A DNA stretch of 64,000 bases, from positions 24,012-88,011 of the forward strand of contig NZ_JAIZDP010000011.1 of the NCBI RefSeq assembly GCF_021554725.1, written 5' to 3'. The notes under the pieces are model-generated. The model was not told where the DNA came from. It saw nothing but the letters and a program-made list of their open reading frames with translations, and searched no databases. The translations under genes and the position numbers were made by a program. Below are positions 7,570 to 16,718 of this stretch, in pieces (position 1 is the stretch's first letter; every line of letters begins with the position of its first letter). Origin of the DNA: Sinomonas notoginsengisoli. GTDB taxonomy: Bacteria; Actinomycetota; Actinomycetes; Actinomycetales; Micrococcaceae.

Positions 7570-8961
7570 GTGGCAATGTCGCCAACGGCACGCGAGGCGG
7601 CGCCGGGCAAGAAGAAGTCCGTCGACCGCACGCACTGGCTCTACATCGCCGTCGTCGTCGCAGTCGTGCTCGGCGTCGTCGTCGGCCTGGTGTTCCCGGG
7701 CAAGGACGGCTTCGCTGCGAGCCTCAAGCCGCTCGGCGACGGATTCGTCGCGCTCATCAAGATGATGATCGCCCCGGTTATCTTCTGCACGATCGTCCTC
7801 GGCATCGGCTCGATCGCCAAGGCGGCCACGGTGGGGAAGGTCGGCGGACTGGCCCTCCTCTACTTCATGGTGATGAGCACGTTCGCCCTCGCGATCGGCC
7901 TCGTGGTCGGCAACCTTGTCCATCCCGGAGAGGGCCTGAACCTCAAGGACGCCACCTACAAGGCAACCCAGTCCGCGGACACCACGGACTTCCTGTTGGG
8001 CATCATCCCCAAGACGCTGATGTCCTCCCTGACCTCGGGCGAGATCCTCCAGACGCTCTTCGTCGCGCTCCTCGTGGGCTTCGCGCTCCAGCGCATGGGC
8101 AAGACCGGCAAGCTCCTGCTGGACTTCATCGCCCAGGCCCAGGCGCTCGTGTTCCGGATCCTCATCATGGTCATGTGGCTCGCCCCGATCGGGGCCTTCG
8201 GCGCGATCGCCGCGGTGGTCGGCGCAACCGGCTGGAAGGCCGTACTGAGCCTGCTGACCCTCATGGTCGCGTTCTACATCACGTGCATCCTGTTCATCGT
8301 CTTCATCCTCGGCACGATCCTCAAGGTCGTCTCCGGCGTGAACATCTTCAAGCTCATGAAGTACCTGGGCCGCGAGTACCTCATCATCGTCTCGACCTCC
8401 TCCTCCGAGGCTGCCCTGCCGCGCCTCATCGCGAAGATGGAGCATCTGGGCGTGTCCAAGCCCGTGGTCGGCGTGACCGTTCCGACCGGGTACTCATTCA
8501 ACCTCGACGGCACGGCGATCTACCTCACGATGGCTTCCCTCTTCATTGCGACCGCGATGGGCCAGCCACTCGCGCTCGGCGAGCAGATCGGGCTCCTGGT
8601 GTTCATGATTATCGCTTCCAAAGGCGCCGCGGGTGTATCCGGTGCTGGTCTCGCGACTCTCGCCGGCGGTCTCCAGGCCCATGCCCCGCAGCTGGTGGGC
8701 GGCGTCTCGTTCATCGTCGGCATTGACCGCTTCATGTCCGAGGCCCGCGCGCTGACCAACTTCACCGGCAACGCGGTGGCCACAGTCCTCATGGGCACCT
8801 GGACCAAGGAGATCGACTCCGATCGGGCCACCGAGGTCCTCTCGGGCCGGCGCCCGTTCGATGAGACCACGATGATCGCCGGCCACGGCCATGGCGGCGA
8901 GCCCGAGGTCGAGGACGGGCCAGGGACCGAGGGCAAGAGAGAGGATCTCGCCCGGGCCTGA
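7570..8961 (+). CDS. dctA: C4-dicarboxylate:cation symporter (DctA, DAACS family)
   Basis: 463 aa with about eight membrane helices plus re-entrant loops. Family motifs include MMIAPVIFCTIVLGIGS, the serine-rich STSSSEAALPRL loop (HP1), TGYSFNLDGTAIY (NxDGT, ion/substrate site) and KGAAGVSGAGLATL (HP2). AAGGAG at 7558-7563 is 6 nt before GTG 7570 and 12 nt before ATG 7576, so GTG is preferred. Predicted to import succinate, fumarate or malate across the cytoplasmic membrane. Divergent from the CitA/CitB-type pair, which probably regulates it. A strong hairpin follows the stop. Confidence 0.93.
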   Translation: MAMSPTAREAAPGKKKSVDRTHWLYIAVVVAVVLGVVVGLVFPGKDGFAASLKPLGDGFVALIKMMIAPVIFCTIVLGIGSIAKAATVGKVGGLALLYFMVMSTFALAIGLVVGNLVHPGEGLNLKDATYKATQSADTTDFLLGIIPKTLMSSLTSGEILQTLFVALLVGFALQRMGKTGKLLLDFIAQAQALVFRILIMVMWLAPIGAFGAIAAVVGATGWKAVLSLLTLMVAFYITCILFIVFILGTILKVVSGVNIFKLMKYLGREYLIIVSTSSSEAALPRLIAKMEHLGVSKPVVGVTVPTGYSFNLDGTAIYLTMASLFIATAMGQPLALGEQIGLLVFMIIASKGAAGVSGAGLATLAGGLQAHAPQLVGGVSFIVGIDRFMSEARALTNFTGNAVATVLMGTWTKEIDSDRATEVLSGRRPFDETTMIAGHGHGGEPEVEDGPGTEGKREDLARA

Positions 8962-8990
8962 GCCGCCCTTGTCCCCATCACACTCCGACG

Positions 8991-9040
8991 TGCGACGGCG
9001 GGTGGGTCACCTCCCCAAGGTGGCCCATCCGCCGTCGTGC
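8991..9040 (+). terminator. Long GC-rich stem-loop terminator of dctA
   Basis: GCGACGGCGGGTGGGTCACCT pairs with the complementary arm ending CCGCCGTCGTGC around CCCCA, about 20 paired bases with a few G-U or mismatched positions. It lies 30 bp after the dctA stop. The core CGACGGCGG is shared with the hairpin after der. Confidence 0.75.
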
Positions 9041-9335
9041 GCCCCGCCGCAGTGAGGCCGCCTCCGATGATGAGGGGTCATTTCCCTGATGGGGTCACGT
9101 CCTCGGTGAAGGGCACTTTCCTGAGGCGAGTGTCCGCGCCTCGCCACGCAGGCGTACAGGTCTCGCCAGTCTCGTCGCCGCGCAAGGGCAACTCGCCCTA
9201 GATATCCTCGAGACGCGCCGCTCGCGCGGGGCTCCGTGGTGAGACCTGGAGGGGCCGATGGTGAATCCTCCACGCTCTGCGGGACACGCGAAAGCACGCG
9301 GACCATGGCCGCCACTCTAGGAAGGCGACCCCTCA

Positions 9336-9358
9336 ACCTTTAAGTTCCAGTTGAAGGT
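9336..9358. promoter_or_regulatory. Imperfect inverted repeat upstream of parA-scpAB
   Basis: ACCTTTAAGT-TCC-AGTTGAAGGT: two 10-nt arms with two mismatches, about 115 bp before the parA start. The TTGAAGG half-site recurs before gcvH (60909-60918) and before the last MerR gene (63249-63258). A regulator site is possible but unproven. Confidence 0.35.
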
Positions 9359-9471
9359 GAGGCGCGCCGAAAGGCCGCTTGTCAAGGTTCACGGGATGCG
9401 TGTTGCCCGGTGTGTAGGCTGGGGTGTCAAGAGGGCGCAGGCACGCGAAAAGCCGCTAACGAATCGAAAGT

Positions 9472-10407
9472 GTGGATGGATACGTGAGCACAGAGCAGAG
9501 CGCAGCGACTCTGGACGGCATCTCTGACCGCCTCGTCGAGGCAAGGGGCGAGGCGGACGGCAGGGCGGAGCTCGGACCGACCGGCCGGCCGCTGCGGGAG
9601 TTCCCCGTGCCCGTTCCGCTGGAATCCCATGGACCCGCGCGCATCATTGCGATGGTGAACCAGAAGGGCGGCGTCGGCAAGACGACGTCGACCATCAATC
9701 TCGCCGCCGCCCTCGCCGAATACGGCCGGAAGGTCCTCCTCGTCGACTTCGACCCGCAGGGCGCGCTGTCGGCAGGCCTGGGCATCAACCCCCACGAGCT
9801 CGACACGACCATCTACAACGTGATGATGGAGCGCCACGTCGACGTGCGCCAGGCAATCCGCACCACCGATGAGCCCAACGTGGACCTTCTGCCAGCCAAC
9901 ATCGACCTCTCCGCCGCCGAGGTCCAGCTCGTCACCGAGGTGGCACGGGAGCAGGTCCTCGCGAGCGCGCTGCGCAACGTCGAGGACGAGTACGATGTCA
10001 TCCTCATCGACTGCCAGCCCTCCCTCGGCCTCCTCACCGTCAACGCGCTCACCGCCGCACACGGCGTGATCATCCCGCTGATCTGCGAGTTCTTCGCCCT
10101 CCGCGCCGTCGCGCTGCTCGTGGAGACCATCGAGAAGGTCCAGGACCGGCTCAACCCACGGCTCACCGTGGACGGCGTGCTCGCCACGATGTACGACGCC
10201 CGCACGCTGCACAGCCGCGAGGTCCTGGCCCGGCTCGTCGAGGCGTTCGGCGACAAGGTCTTCGAGACCGTCATCAAGCGCACCATCAAGTTCGCGGATG
10301 CGACGGTCGCCGCCGAGCCCATCACGCGCTATGCATCCAACCACCCGGGCGCCGAGGCGTACCGCAGGCTGGCCCGTGAGCTCGTGGCCCGCGGTGGGGC
10401 TCCCTGA
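9472..10407 (+). CDS. parA: ParA/Soj-family chromosome-partitioning ATPase
   Basis: 311 aa. After a 55-residue leader come the deviant Walker A NQKGGVGKTTSTINLA, Walker A' LLVDFDPQGALSAGLG and the DCQPSLGLLTVNAL motif, giving a full ParA ATPase domain. The track start is GTG 9472; GTG 9484 is an alternative and neither has a strong ribosome site. The downstream scpA frame begins inside its 3' end, giving the parA-scpA-scpB order conserved in actinobacteria and linking it to chromosome segregation and condensation. No parB is adjacent, so this is probably the scpAB-associated paralog rather than the oriC ParA. Confidence 0.9.
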   Translation: MDGYVSTEQSAATLDGISDRLVEARGEADGRAELGPTGRPLREFPVPVPLESHGPARIIAMVNQKGGVGKTTSTINLAAALAEYGRKVLLVDFDPQGALSAGLGINPHELDTTIYNVMMERHVDVRQAIRTTDEPNVDLLPANIDLSAAEVQLVTEVAREQVLASALRNVEDEYDVILIDCQPSLGLLTVNALTAAHGVIIPLICEFFALRAVALLVETIEKVQDRLNPRLTVDGVLATMYDARTLHSREVLARLVEAFGDKVFETVIKRTIKFADATVAAEPITRYASNHPGAEAYRRLARELVARGGAP

Positions 10408-11305
10408 CACCGAGCCGGCCAACGCTGGCACCACCGGGTTCGAGGTCCGGCTCACCAACTTCACGGGGCCGTTCGACCTCCTGCTCGGCCTCATCGCCAA
10501 GCACCGCCTCGACATCACCGAGGTGGCGCTCGCGACCGTCACCGATGACTTCATCGCCTACACGCGCGCGCTCCAGGCCAATGGCGAGGACTGGGCCCTC
10601 GACGAGGCCAGCGAGTTCCTCGTGATCGCGGCAACTCTGCTGGATCTGAAGGCCGCACGGCTCCTGCCCGCGGGTGAGGTCGAGGACGAGGAGGACGTGG
10701 CGCGGCTCGAGGCCCGCGACCTTCTCTTCGCGAGACTCCTGCAGTACAAGGCGTTCAAGGAGATTGCCGGGATCTTCGCCGAGACGCTCGAGGCCGAGGG
10801 CCGCAGATTCCCGCGGTCCGTGACACTCGAGCCGGGGTTCGCGGCACTGCTGCCCGAGCTCGTGTGGCGGCATACGCCCGAGGATTTCGCGGCCCTCGCC
10901 GCGAAGGCATTCGCCCCGAAGGAGGCCCCGGCGCGCGAGGTCGGGATCGACCACCTGCACGCGCCGCCCGTGAGTGTGCGCGAACAGGCCGAGCTACTCG
11001 GTCTCCGGCTGCAGGCCGCGGGTCCCCTGAGCTTCCGGGCGCTGACGGCCGACGCCGAGTCGCGCCTCGTGGTCGTGGCCCGCTTCCTCGCGCTGCTGGA
11101 GCTGTTCCGCGACAGGGCCGTCGCGTTTGAACAGGCTGCACCTCTGGCCGAGCTGAGCGTGCGCTGGACTGCGGAAGAGGACTGGACGTCGGAGAGGGTC
11201 GGCGAGGAGTACGACGACGCCGGGTTACCGGCCGAGGCGGGCCTCACCGGGGCGGGGGCCACCGCAGCGACAGCCGCTGGCGGGGAAGCTTCGGACAGGG
11301 CGTGA
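10394..11305 (+). CDS. scpA: Segregation and condensation protein A (ScpA kleisin)
   Basis: About 303 aa from GTG 10394 (MGLPDTEP), overlapping parA by 14 nt. The frame is open further upstream, but that stretch is a parA shadow. The N-terminal FEVRLTNFTGPFDLLLGLIAKHRLDITEVAL is the ScpA signature that contacts the SMC head; the WTAEEDW C-terminal region forms the winged helix. Forms the SMC-ScpA-ScpB condensin. The end overlaps the GTG upstream of scpB. Length is somewhat above the 250-280 aa common in Firmicutes but normal for actinobacteria. Confidence 0.93.
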   Translation: MGLPDTEPANAGTTGFEVRLTNFTGPFDLLLGLIAKHRLDITEVALATVTDDFIAYTRALQANGEDWALDEASEFLVIAATLLDLKAARLLPAGEVEDEEDVARLEARDLLFARLLQYKAFKEIAGIFAETLEAEGRRFPRSVTLEPGFAALLPELVWRHTPEDFAALAAKAFAPKEAPAREVGIDHLHAPPVSVREQAELLGLRLQAAGPLSFRALTADAESRLVVVARFLALLELFRDRAVAFEQAAPLAELSVRWTAEEDWTSERVGEEYDDAGLPAEAGLTGAGATAATAAGGEASDRA

Positions 11306-11322
11306 GCGCAGGGAGGAACAGC

Positions 11323-11877
11323 ATGCAGACTGAGGACCGGATCGCAGCCGCGCTCGAGGCGGTGCTCATGGTCGTGGACGAGCCTGTGGGCGCGGCCGAG
11401 CTGGCTGCGACGCTCGGGGTGCCCCAGCCCGACGTCGAGAAGGCCCTCACCGGGCTCGCAGCCGAGTACACCGAGCAGGGGAGGGGCTTCGAGCTGCGGG
11501 CCGTGGCCGGCGGGTGGCGCTTCTACTCACGCCCGGACTTCGCGGAGGTCGTGTCCCGGCACGTCCTCGAGGGCCAGAGTGCCCGGCTGACGCAGGCCGC
11601 GCTCGAGACCCTCGCGGTGATCGCCTACCGCCAGCCCGTCGGCCGTTCCCGTGTCGCGGCCATCCGCGGTGTCAACGTCGACTCGGTCGTCAAGACGCTC
11701 GTAGCCCGCGGGCTCGTCGAGGAGGTGGGAACCGATCCTGAGTCAGGTGCGATCCTGTACCAGACGACGTCCTACTTCCTCGAGCGGCTCGGAATCGGCT
11801 CGGTGGCGGAGCTGCCGAGGCTCTCCCCGCACCTGCCGGGGCTCGACGAGCTGGGATCCTTCGACGCCGCCTACTGA
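11323..11877 (+). CDS. scpB: Segregation and condensation protein B (ScpB)
   Basis: 184 aa from ATG 11323, preceded by GGAGGA at 5-nt spacing; an in-frame GTG at 11302 overlapping the scpA stop is less likely. Two winged-helix domains are visible: AALEAVLMVVDEPVGAAELA, and QAALETLAVIAYRQPVGRSRVAAIRGVNVDSVVKTLVARGLVEE, the most conserved ScpB segment. Acts as a dimer bridging ScpA within the SMC complex. Part of the parA-scpA-scpB-rluB run. Confidence 0.94.
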   Translation: MQTEDRIAAALEAVLMVVDEPVGAAELAATLGVPQPDVEKALTGLAAEYTEQGRGFELRAVAGGWRFYSRPDFAEVVSRHVLEGQSARLTQAALETLAVIAYRQPVGRSRVAAIRGVNVDSVVKTLVARGLVEEVGTDPESGAILYQTTSYFLERLGIGSVAELPRLSPHLPGLDELGSFDAAY

Positions 11878-11948
11878 CGGCCCGCGGAGGGGCGGAAGCG
11901 CGCTTCCGGTATCCTTGATGGGGGCATTCGCCCCTTTAAACCACCAAC

Positions 11949-11968
11949 GCGGCCCCAAGATGGGCCGC
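11949..11968 (+). terminator. Hairpin between scpB and rluB
   Basis: GCGGCCC-CAAGAT-GGGCCGC followed by TTCAT. A perfect 7-bp stem, possibly a weak terminator or attenuator of scpB transcription ahead of rluB. Confidence 0.4.
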
Positions 11969-11991
11969 TTCATACTGCAGAGGCATTGGTT

Positions 11992-13047
11992 ATGGCACAG
12001 GCGGGACGCCAGGGTTCACCACGCAACGGGGGCAACCCTCGCAGGAACACTTCACGGGCAGGGCAGGACAGCGCGGGGTACGGCGGCCAGGGCCGCGGCA
12101 GCTCGGCGCGGGGCGGTGCGAAGGGTGCCCCGAAGGCGGCGCAGCGCAAGCGCGGCGAGCGTCCACTGCCCAAGGGCGCGGGTGCGGCCCCGTTCGCGTA
12201 CGAGCGGTTCGGCAAGAACCTCGGACCCATCCGGAAGGGGAGCGCCGCCCAGGGCGGAGGCCGCAGGACGCCCTCTGGCCTGCCCCAGCACGAGCCGCGC
12301 ACCCGGGCACAGATGGCCGAGGACGGTGTGCGCCTGCAGAAGGTCATGGCCAATGCCGGCGTCGCGTCCCGACGGGTGTGCGAGGACCTCATTGCCGAGG
12401 GCCGGGTCGAGGTCAACGGGCAGGTCGTCACCGAGCTTGGCACGCGCGTCAACCCGGAGACGGATGCGATCCATGTGGACGGCGTGCGCGTCCAGACCGA
12501 TGAGCACCTCGTCTACATGGCGTTCAACAAGCCCCGCGGCGTTGTCTCCACCATGGACGACCCCGAGGGCCGGCCGTGCATCACGGACTACCTGCGCCCC
12601 GGTACGCCTGAGAGGCTCTTCCACGTGGGGCGCCTCGATACGAACACCGAGGGCCTGCTGCTGCTGACCAACGACGGCGAGCTCGCGAACCGCCTCACCC
12701 ATCCTGCCTATGAGGTGCCCAAGACCTACGTTGTCCAGGTACGAGGCCCCATGCCGCAGGGCGTGGGCGCCCAGCTGCGCCGCGGCGTCGAGCTCGAGGA
12801 CGGCCTCGCGAAGGTCGACTCGTTCCGGCTCGTGGACTCGACGCCTGGCTTCGTGCTCGTCGAGGTCGTGCTGCACTCGGGCAAGAACCGGATCGTGCGC
12901 CGCATGTTCGACGCTATCGGCTTCCCCGTCCAGCGGCTCGTGCGGGCCAAGATCGGCCCCATCGGCCTCGGCGACCAGAAGCAGGGCACGGTCCGCAAGC
13001 TCGGCAAGCAGGAGATCGGCCACCTCATGGCCGCGGTCGGCCTCTAG
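11992..13047 (+). CDS. rluB: 23S rRNA pseudouridine synthase, RsuA/RluB family
   Basis: 351 aa from ATG 11992 (a TTG two codons upstream is also open). A basic, low-complexity Gly/Arg/Ala extension of about 110 residues precedes an S4 domain (GVRLQKVMANAGVASRRVCEDLIAEGRVEVNG) and the synthase domain with catalytic Asp in HVGRLDTNTEGLLLLTNDG and the closing GKNRIVRRMFDAIGFPVQRL. Predicted to isomerise a uridine in 23S rRNA during ribosome assembly. Position after scpB and before tyrA-cmk-der matches many actinobacterial genomes. The disordered basic extension probably adds RNA affinity. Confidence 0.92.
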   Translation: MAQAGRQGSPRNGGNPRRNTSRAGQDSAGYGGQGRGSSARGGAKGAPKAAQRKRGERPLPKGAGAAPFAYERFGKNLGPIRKGSAAQGGGRRTPSGLPQHEPRTRAQMAEDGVRLQKVMANAGVASRRVCEDLIAEGRVEVNGQVVTELGTRVNPETDAIHVDGVRVQTDEHLVYMAFNKPRGVVSTMDDPEGRPCITDYLRPGTPERLFHVGRLDTNTEGLLLLTNDGELANRLTHPAYEVPKTYVVQVRGPMPQGVGAQLRRGVELEDGLAKVDSFRLVDSTPGFVLVEVVLHSGKNRIVRRMFDAIGFPVQRLVRAKIGPIGLGDQKQGTVRKLGKQEIGHLMAAVGL

Positions 13048-13063
13048 GCCGGGAGAAGAGAGC

Positions 13064-14164
13064 ATGTCCGCAACGCACCTGCACGGTCCCGTCCTCGTCA
13101 TCGGGACTGGGCTGCTCGGCACGAGCATCGGCCTCGGCCTCGAGCACCGGGGCATCCCGGTGTTCCTCGAGGACACGTCGCCCACCAACCAGGCCGTCGC
13201 CGTGGACATCGGGGCGGGCCGTCCCCTCTCGGAGCTCGAGGCGGACCGGGGCGCCCAGCCCGAGCTCGTCGTCGTGGCCACGCCCCCGGACGTGACCGTC
13301 GACGTCGTCGCCCGCTCCCTCGAGAGGTGGCCACGCGCCGTCGTCCTCGACATCGCGAGCGTCAAGGCATCGATCGTCGCCGGGCTGCGCGAGCGCAAGG
13401 CCGACCTTTCCCGGTATGTCGGAACGCATCCCATGGCTGGCCGGGAGAAGTCCGGACCTGTCGCCGCTCGCGGCGAGCTGTTCACATCGATGCCATGGGT
13501 CGTGTGCGCGGCCCCTGAGTCGGATTCCGCCGCGGTCCGGCTCGCGAAGGCCCTCGGGGCGGACCTGGGCGGCAACGTGGTCGAATTCGACGCGGACGAG
13601 CACGATGAGGCGGTGGCGCTCGTGAGCCACCTGCCGCAGGTCATGTCCTCGCTGCTGGCCTCCCGTCTGCAGGGCACCGACCTGCGGCTTCTGGCGCTCG
13701 CAGGCAATGGACTGCGGGACACGACGCGCATCGCCGCGAGCGATCCGGGGCTATGGGTCCAGATCCTCGGGTCGAACGCGCCGAAGATCGTCGAGCACCT
13801 GTACGGTGTGCGGGAGGACGTTGAACGGCTCATCCGAACGCTCGAGGCGCCCGTCGCTCCGGGCGCTCGGCTGGACATGGCCCAGCTCATGAGCGAGGGC
13901 AACGCCGGCGTGGCCCGCATCCCGGGCAAGCACGGAGGTCCGCCGCAGGCGTTCGCATGGCTGACTGTCCTCGTGGATGACCGGCCCGGGCAGATCGCCA
14001 AGCTCCTGACGGAGATCGGGGAGATCGGCGTGAACCTCGAAGACCTGCGTCTCGACCATTCGTCGGGGCGGAACGTGGGCATGGTGGAGATCTCCGTGCT
14101 CCCGAGCAAGCATGATGCACTGGTAGCGGATCTGGAGGAGCGCGGATGGCGGGTACTGCAATGA
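13064..14164 (+). CDS. tyrA: Prephenate dehydrogenase with C-terminal ACT domain
   Basis: 366 aa; start at ATG 13064 after GGGAGAAGAGAGC. The N-terminal Rossmann motif is VLVIGTGLLGTSIGLGL. The dehydrogenase signature GTHPMAGREKSG carries the catalytic His, and LVSHLPQVMSS belongs to the helical domain. An ACT regulatory domain (FAWLTVLVDDRPGQIAKLLTEIG) occupies about the last 75 residues, consistent with tyrosine feedback. Converts prephenate to 4-hydroxyphenylpyruvate in tyrosine synthesis. Its 3' end overlaps cmk. Confidence 0.94.
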   Translation: MSATHLHGPVLVIGTGLLGTSIGLGLEHRGIPVFLEDTSPTNQAVAVDIGAGRPLSELEADRGAQPELVVVATPPDVTVDVVARSLERWPRAVVLDIASVKASIVAGLRERKADLSRYVGTHPMAGREKSGPVAARGELFTSMPWVVCAAPESDSAAVRLAKALGADLGGNVVEFDADEHDEAVALVSHLPQVMSSLLASRLQGTDLRLLALAGNGLRDTTRIAASDPGLWVQILGSNAPKIVEHLYGVREDVERLIRTLEAPVAPGARLDMAQLMSEGNAGVARIPGKHGGPPQAFAWLTVLVDDRPGQIAKLLTEIGEIGVNLEDLRLDHSSGRNVGMVEISVLPSKHDALVADLEERGWRVLQ

Positions 14165-14925
14165 GCGAGCTGAACTCGCAGAGCACGGCCCAGGGGACGT
14201 CCGTCACGTACACCCCGGCGCCCGGAGCGGAGCCTCTGCGGCTCGGCCGGCCGCTCGTCGTCGCGATCGACGGGCCATCCGGCTCGGGCAAGTCCAGCAT
14301 CTCGAAAGAGGTTGCCCGGAGGCTGCGGCTCGCCTATCTGGACACGGGAGCGATGTACCGCGCAGTGGCGTGGGACTGCCTCGCCCGTGGCGTGGACCTG
14401 GACGACGGTGCGGCCGTCGAGGCCGCTGCGAAAGGCCTTGACCTCGAGCTGAGCACGAGCGCGGATGCCGAGTACGTCCGGGTCCGTGGCATGGATGTGA
14501 GTGCCGCGATCCGCGAGCCGCGCATCTCGTCGTCGGTGAGCGCCGTCGCCACGAACCTTGGGGTGCGGGACGAGCTCATCCGCCGCCAGCGCGCCATTAT
14601 CGCCGCCCACGGACGCCGCATTGTGGTCGAGGGCCGGGACATCACCAGCGTCGTCGCGCCGGACGCCGAGGTGCGGCTCCTGCTCACGGCCTCCGAGGAG
14701 GCGCGGATGCGTCGCCGCGGGGCCCAGCTCGGCGGCACGCAGACTGCTGAGCAGCTCCGCGAGCAGGTCGTTGCGCGGGACGCCAAGGACTCGGCGGTCG
14801 CAAGCTTCACCCAGGCCGCGGACGGCGTCTTCACCGTGGACTCGTCCGATCTGGACTTCGATGCAACAGTCGACGCCGTCCTCGGCGTCGTGCAGGCGGC
14901 CGTGAGCCGCCCGGCCGGCGCCTGA
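14146..14925 (+). CDS. cmk: Cytidylate kinase
   Basis: 259 aa from ATG 14146, which has GGAGG about 7 nt upstream; ATG 14161 overlaps the tyrA stop as ATGA and is an alternative (254 aa). P-loop [27 protein letters not shown] and the [24 protein letters not shown] lid region are diagnostic. Phosphorylates CMP/dCMP in the cytoplasm. Translationally coupled to tyrA and followed by der, a widespread gene pair. Confidence 0.94.
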   Translation: MAGTAMSELNSQSTAQGTSVTYTPAPGAEPLRLGRPLVVAIDGPSGSGKSSISKEVARRLRLAYLDTGAMYRAVAWDCLARGVDLDDGAAVEAAAKGLDLELSTSADAEYVRVRGMDVSAAIREPRISSSVSAVATNLGVRDELIRRQRAIIAAHGRRIVVEGRDITSVVAPDAEVRLLLTASEEARMRRRGAQLGGTQTAEQLREQVVARDAKDSAVASFTQAADGVFTVDSSDLDFDATVDAVLGVVQAAVSRPAGA

Positions 14926-14953
14926 GCCGCCCTACACCTTCAAGGAGATTTCC

Positions 14954-16504
14954 ATGACCGAATCCCTGGACACCGGGTCCGCGGGCAACACCGCAGCCGA
15001 GGAGTACGTGCCCGAGGGCTCCGACCAGGTCGCAGAGCACCTCGCCTCGATGGACGACGCCGAGGCGGACCAGCGTGCCGCGACCCTGCGGGCGGGGCTC
15101 GCGGACTACGACCTCGACGAGGACGACGCGCTCCTCCTCGCGGGCGAGGGCGAGGAGTGGGATCCCGACGCACCTACCCGGATGGATCCGGTCCTGGCGA
15201 TCATCGGCCGCCCGAACGTGGGCAAGTCCACGCTCGTGAACCGCATCCTCGGCCGGCGCGAGGCCGTGGTCGAGGATGTCCCCGGCGTCACCCGCGACCG
15301 CGTCTCGTATCCTGCTGAGTGGACGGGCCGGAGGTTCACCCTCGTGGACACCGGCGGCTGGGAGCACGACGCGAAGGGCATCCACGCGATGGTCGCCGAG
15401 CAGGCGGAGATCGCCGTGAGCATGGCGGACGCTGTGCTCTTCGTCGTCGATGCGACCGTGGGTGCGACTGCCACGGACGAGGGCGTCATGCGTATGCTGC
15501 GCAAGTCGAAGAAGCCAGTGCTGCTCGTGGCCAACAAGGTGGATGACTTCGCCCAGGAAGCCGATGCCTCCGCCCTCTGGGGTCTGGGCTTCGGCCAGCC
15601 GTACCCCGTCTCGGCCCTGCACGGCCGCGGTGTCGCTGACCTCCTTGACGCCGCCCTCGAGGTGCTTCCCGAGTTCTCGGCGATCGCCGGCGTGGAGCGC
15701 ACCGGCGGCCCCCGCCGCATCGCGCTGATCGGAAGGCCGAACGTGGGCAAGTCATCGCTGCTGAACAAGCTTGCCGGGTCCGAGCGGGCCGTGGTCAACG
15801 AGGTCGCGGGCACCACGAGGGACCCGGTGGACGAGTACATCGAGCTGGGCGGCAGGACGTGGCGCTTCGTGGACACGGCCGGCATCCGCCGCCGTCAGCA
15901 CATGGCCCAAGGCGCCGAGTACTACGCCTCCCTGCGGACGCAGGCCGCGCTGGAGAAGGCTGAGGTCGCCGTCGTGCTCCTGGCCGCGGATGAGGTGCTG
16001 TCTGAGCAGGACGTGCGAATCCTCACGCTCGCGATCGAGTCCGGCCGCGCGCTCGTGATCGCGTTCAACAAGTGGGACCTGATGGACGACGAGCGGCGCC
16101 GCTGGCTCGAGCGCGAGATCGAGAAGGACCTCGCGCACGTCGAGTGGGCGCCCCGGGTCAACATCTCGGCGAAGACCGGCTGGCATAGGGACCGCCTCGT
16201 CCCTGCGCTCGAGAAGGCCCTTGCCGGGTGGGACACGCGGATCCCCACCGGCCGGCTCAATGCGTTCCTGGGTGAACTCGTGGCGGCGCACCCGCACCCC
16301 GTGCGCGGCGGCAAGCAGCCGCGCATCCTCTTCGGTACGCAGGCGCAGAGCCGCCCCCCGAAGTTCGTGCTCTTCACCACCGGGTTCCTCGACCCCGGCT
16401 ACCGCCGCTTCATCACGCGCCGCCTACGTGAGACGTTCGGCTTCGAGGGCACCCCGATAGAGATCGGCATGCGCGTCCGCGAGCGCCGCTCGAAGAAGAA
16501 GTAG
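14954..16504 (+). CDS. der: Ribosome-assembly GTPase Der (EngA)
   Basis: 516 aa, with AAGGAGA before the ATG. After a 75-residue acidic actinobacterial extension come two tandem GTPase domains: G1 [13 protein letters not shown] with NKVD, and G1 [13 protein letters not shown] with DTAG and NKWD. The C-terminal KH-like domain contains [12 protein letters not shown] and the basic RERRSKKK tail. Acts in 50S subunit maturation. Last gene of the scpAB-rluB-tyrA-cmk-der run; a hairpin follows. Confidence 0.96.
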   Translation: MTESLDTGSAGNTAAEEYVPEGSDQVAEHLASMDDAEADQRAATLRAGLADYDLDEDDALLLAGEGEEWDPDAPTRMDPVLAIIGRPNVGKSTLVNRILGRREAVVEDVPGVTRDRVSYPAEWTGRRFTLVDTGGWEHDAKGIHAMVAEQAEIAVSMADAVLFVVDATVGATATDEGVMRMLRKSKKPVLLVANKVDDFAQEADASALWGLGFGQPYPVSALHGRGVADLLDAALEVLPEFSAIAGVERTGGPRRIALIGRPNVGKSSLLNKLAGSERAVVNEVAGTTRDPVDEYIELGGRTWRFVDTAGIRRRQHMAQGAEYYASLRTQAALEKAEVAVVLLAADEVLSEQDVRILTLAIESGRALVIAFNKWDLMDDERRRWLEREIEKDLAHVEWAPRVNISAKTGWHRDRLVPALEKALAGWDTRIPTGRLNAFLGELVAAHPHPVRGGKQPRILFGTQAQSRPPKFVLFTTGFLDPGYRRFITRRLRETFGFEGTPIEIGMRVRERRSKKK

Positions 16505-16528
16505 CGCGCACGCCGCGTCGAACCGGCG

Positions 16529-16577
16529 CGTACGACGGCGGTGACCCACCCTCGGGGGTGCGTCACCGCCGTCGCGC
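16529..16577 (+). terminator. GC-rich stem-loop terminator after der
   Basis: GTACGACGGCGGTGACCCACC pairs with the arm containing GTCACCGCCGTCGCGC across a short CTCGGGGG loop. The long stem has the same CGACGGCGG core as the dctA terminator. It is about 25 bp after the der stop. Confidence 0.75.
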
Positions 16578-16718
16578 GTGAGGAGGCACTACAATGGATG
16601 GGTTGGTAGGACGCCCCCAGTCTTGGCGGGACCGTCCGAGTATCCCTTCTCGACAAGCGAGGCTGCTTCCGCGCGCTGGTTCCCCTCTCTGGCGTCCTGC
16701 CACAGATCAGGAGGATGA

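Larger units (their letters stand above)
8962..9471. other. Intergenic region between dctA and parA
   Basis: About 510 bp without a convincing gene. It holds the dctA terminator hairpin near 8990-9041 and an imperfect inverted repeat at 9336-9358 upstream of parA. Short open frames on the minus strand here have no ribosome site and arginine/proline-rich shadow composition. Confidence 0.6.

Noticed and set aside
9007..9336. 109-aa minus-strand ORF upstream of parA
   Set aside because: Arg/His/Pro-rich, overlaps the dctA terminator hairpin and has no ribosome site.
12052..14610. 852-aa open frame on the minus strand
   Set aside because: It is a shadow antisense to rluB, tyrA and cmk, which have clear domains; the antisense translation shows no motif and has high-GC third-position bias artefacts.
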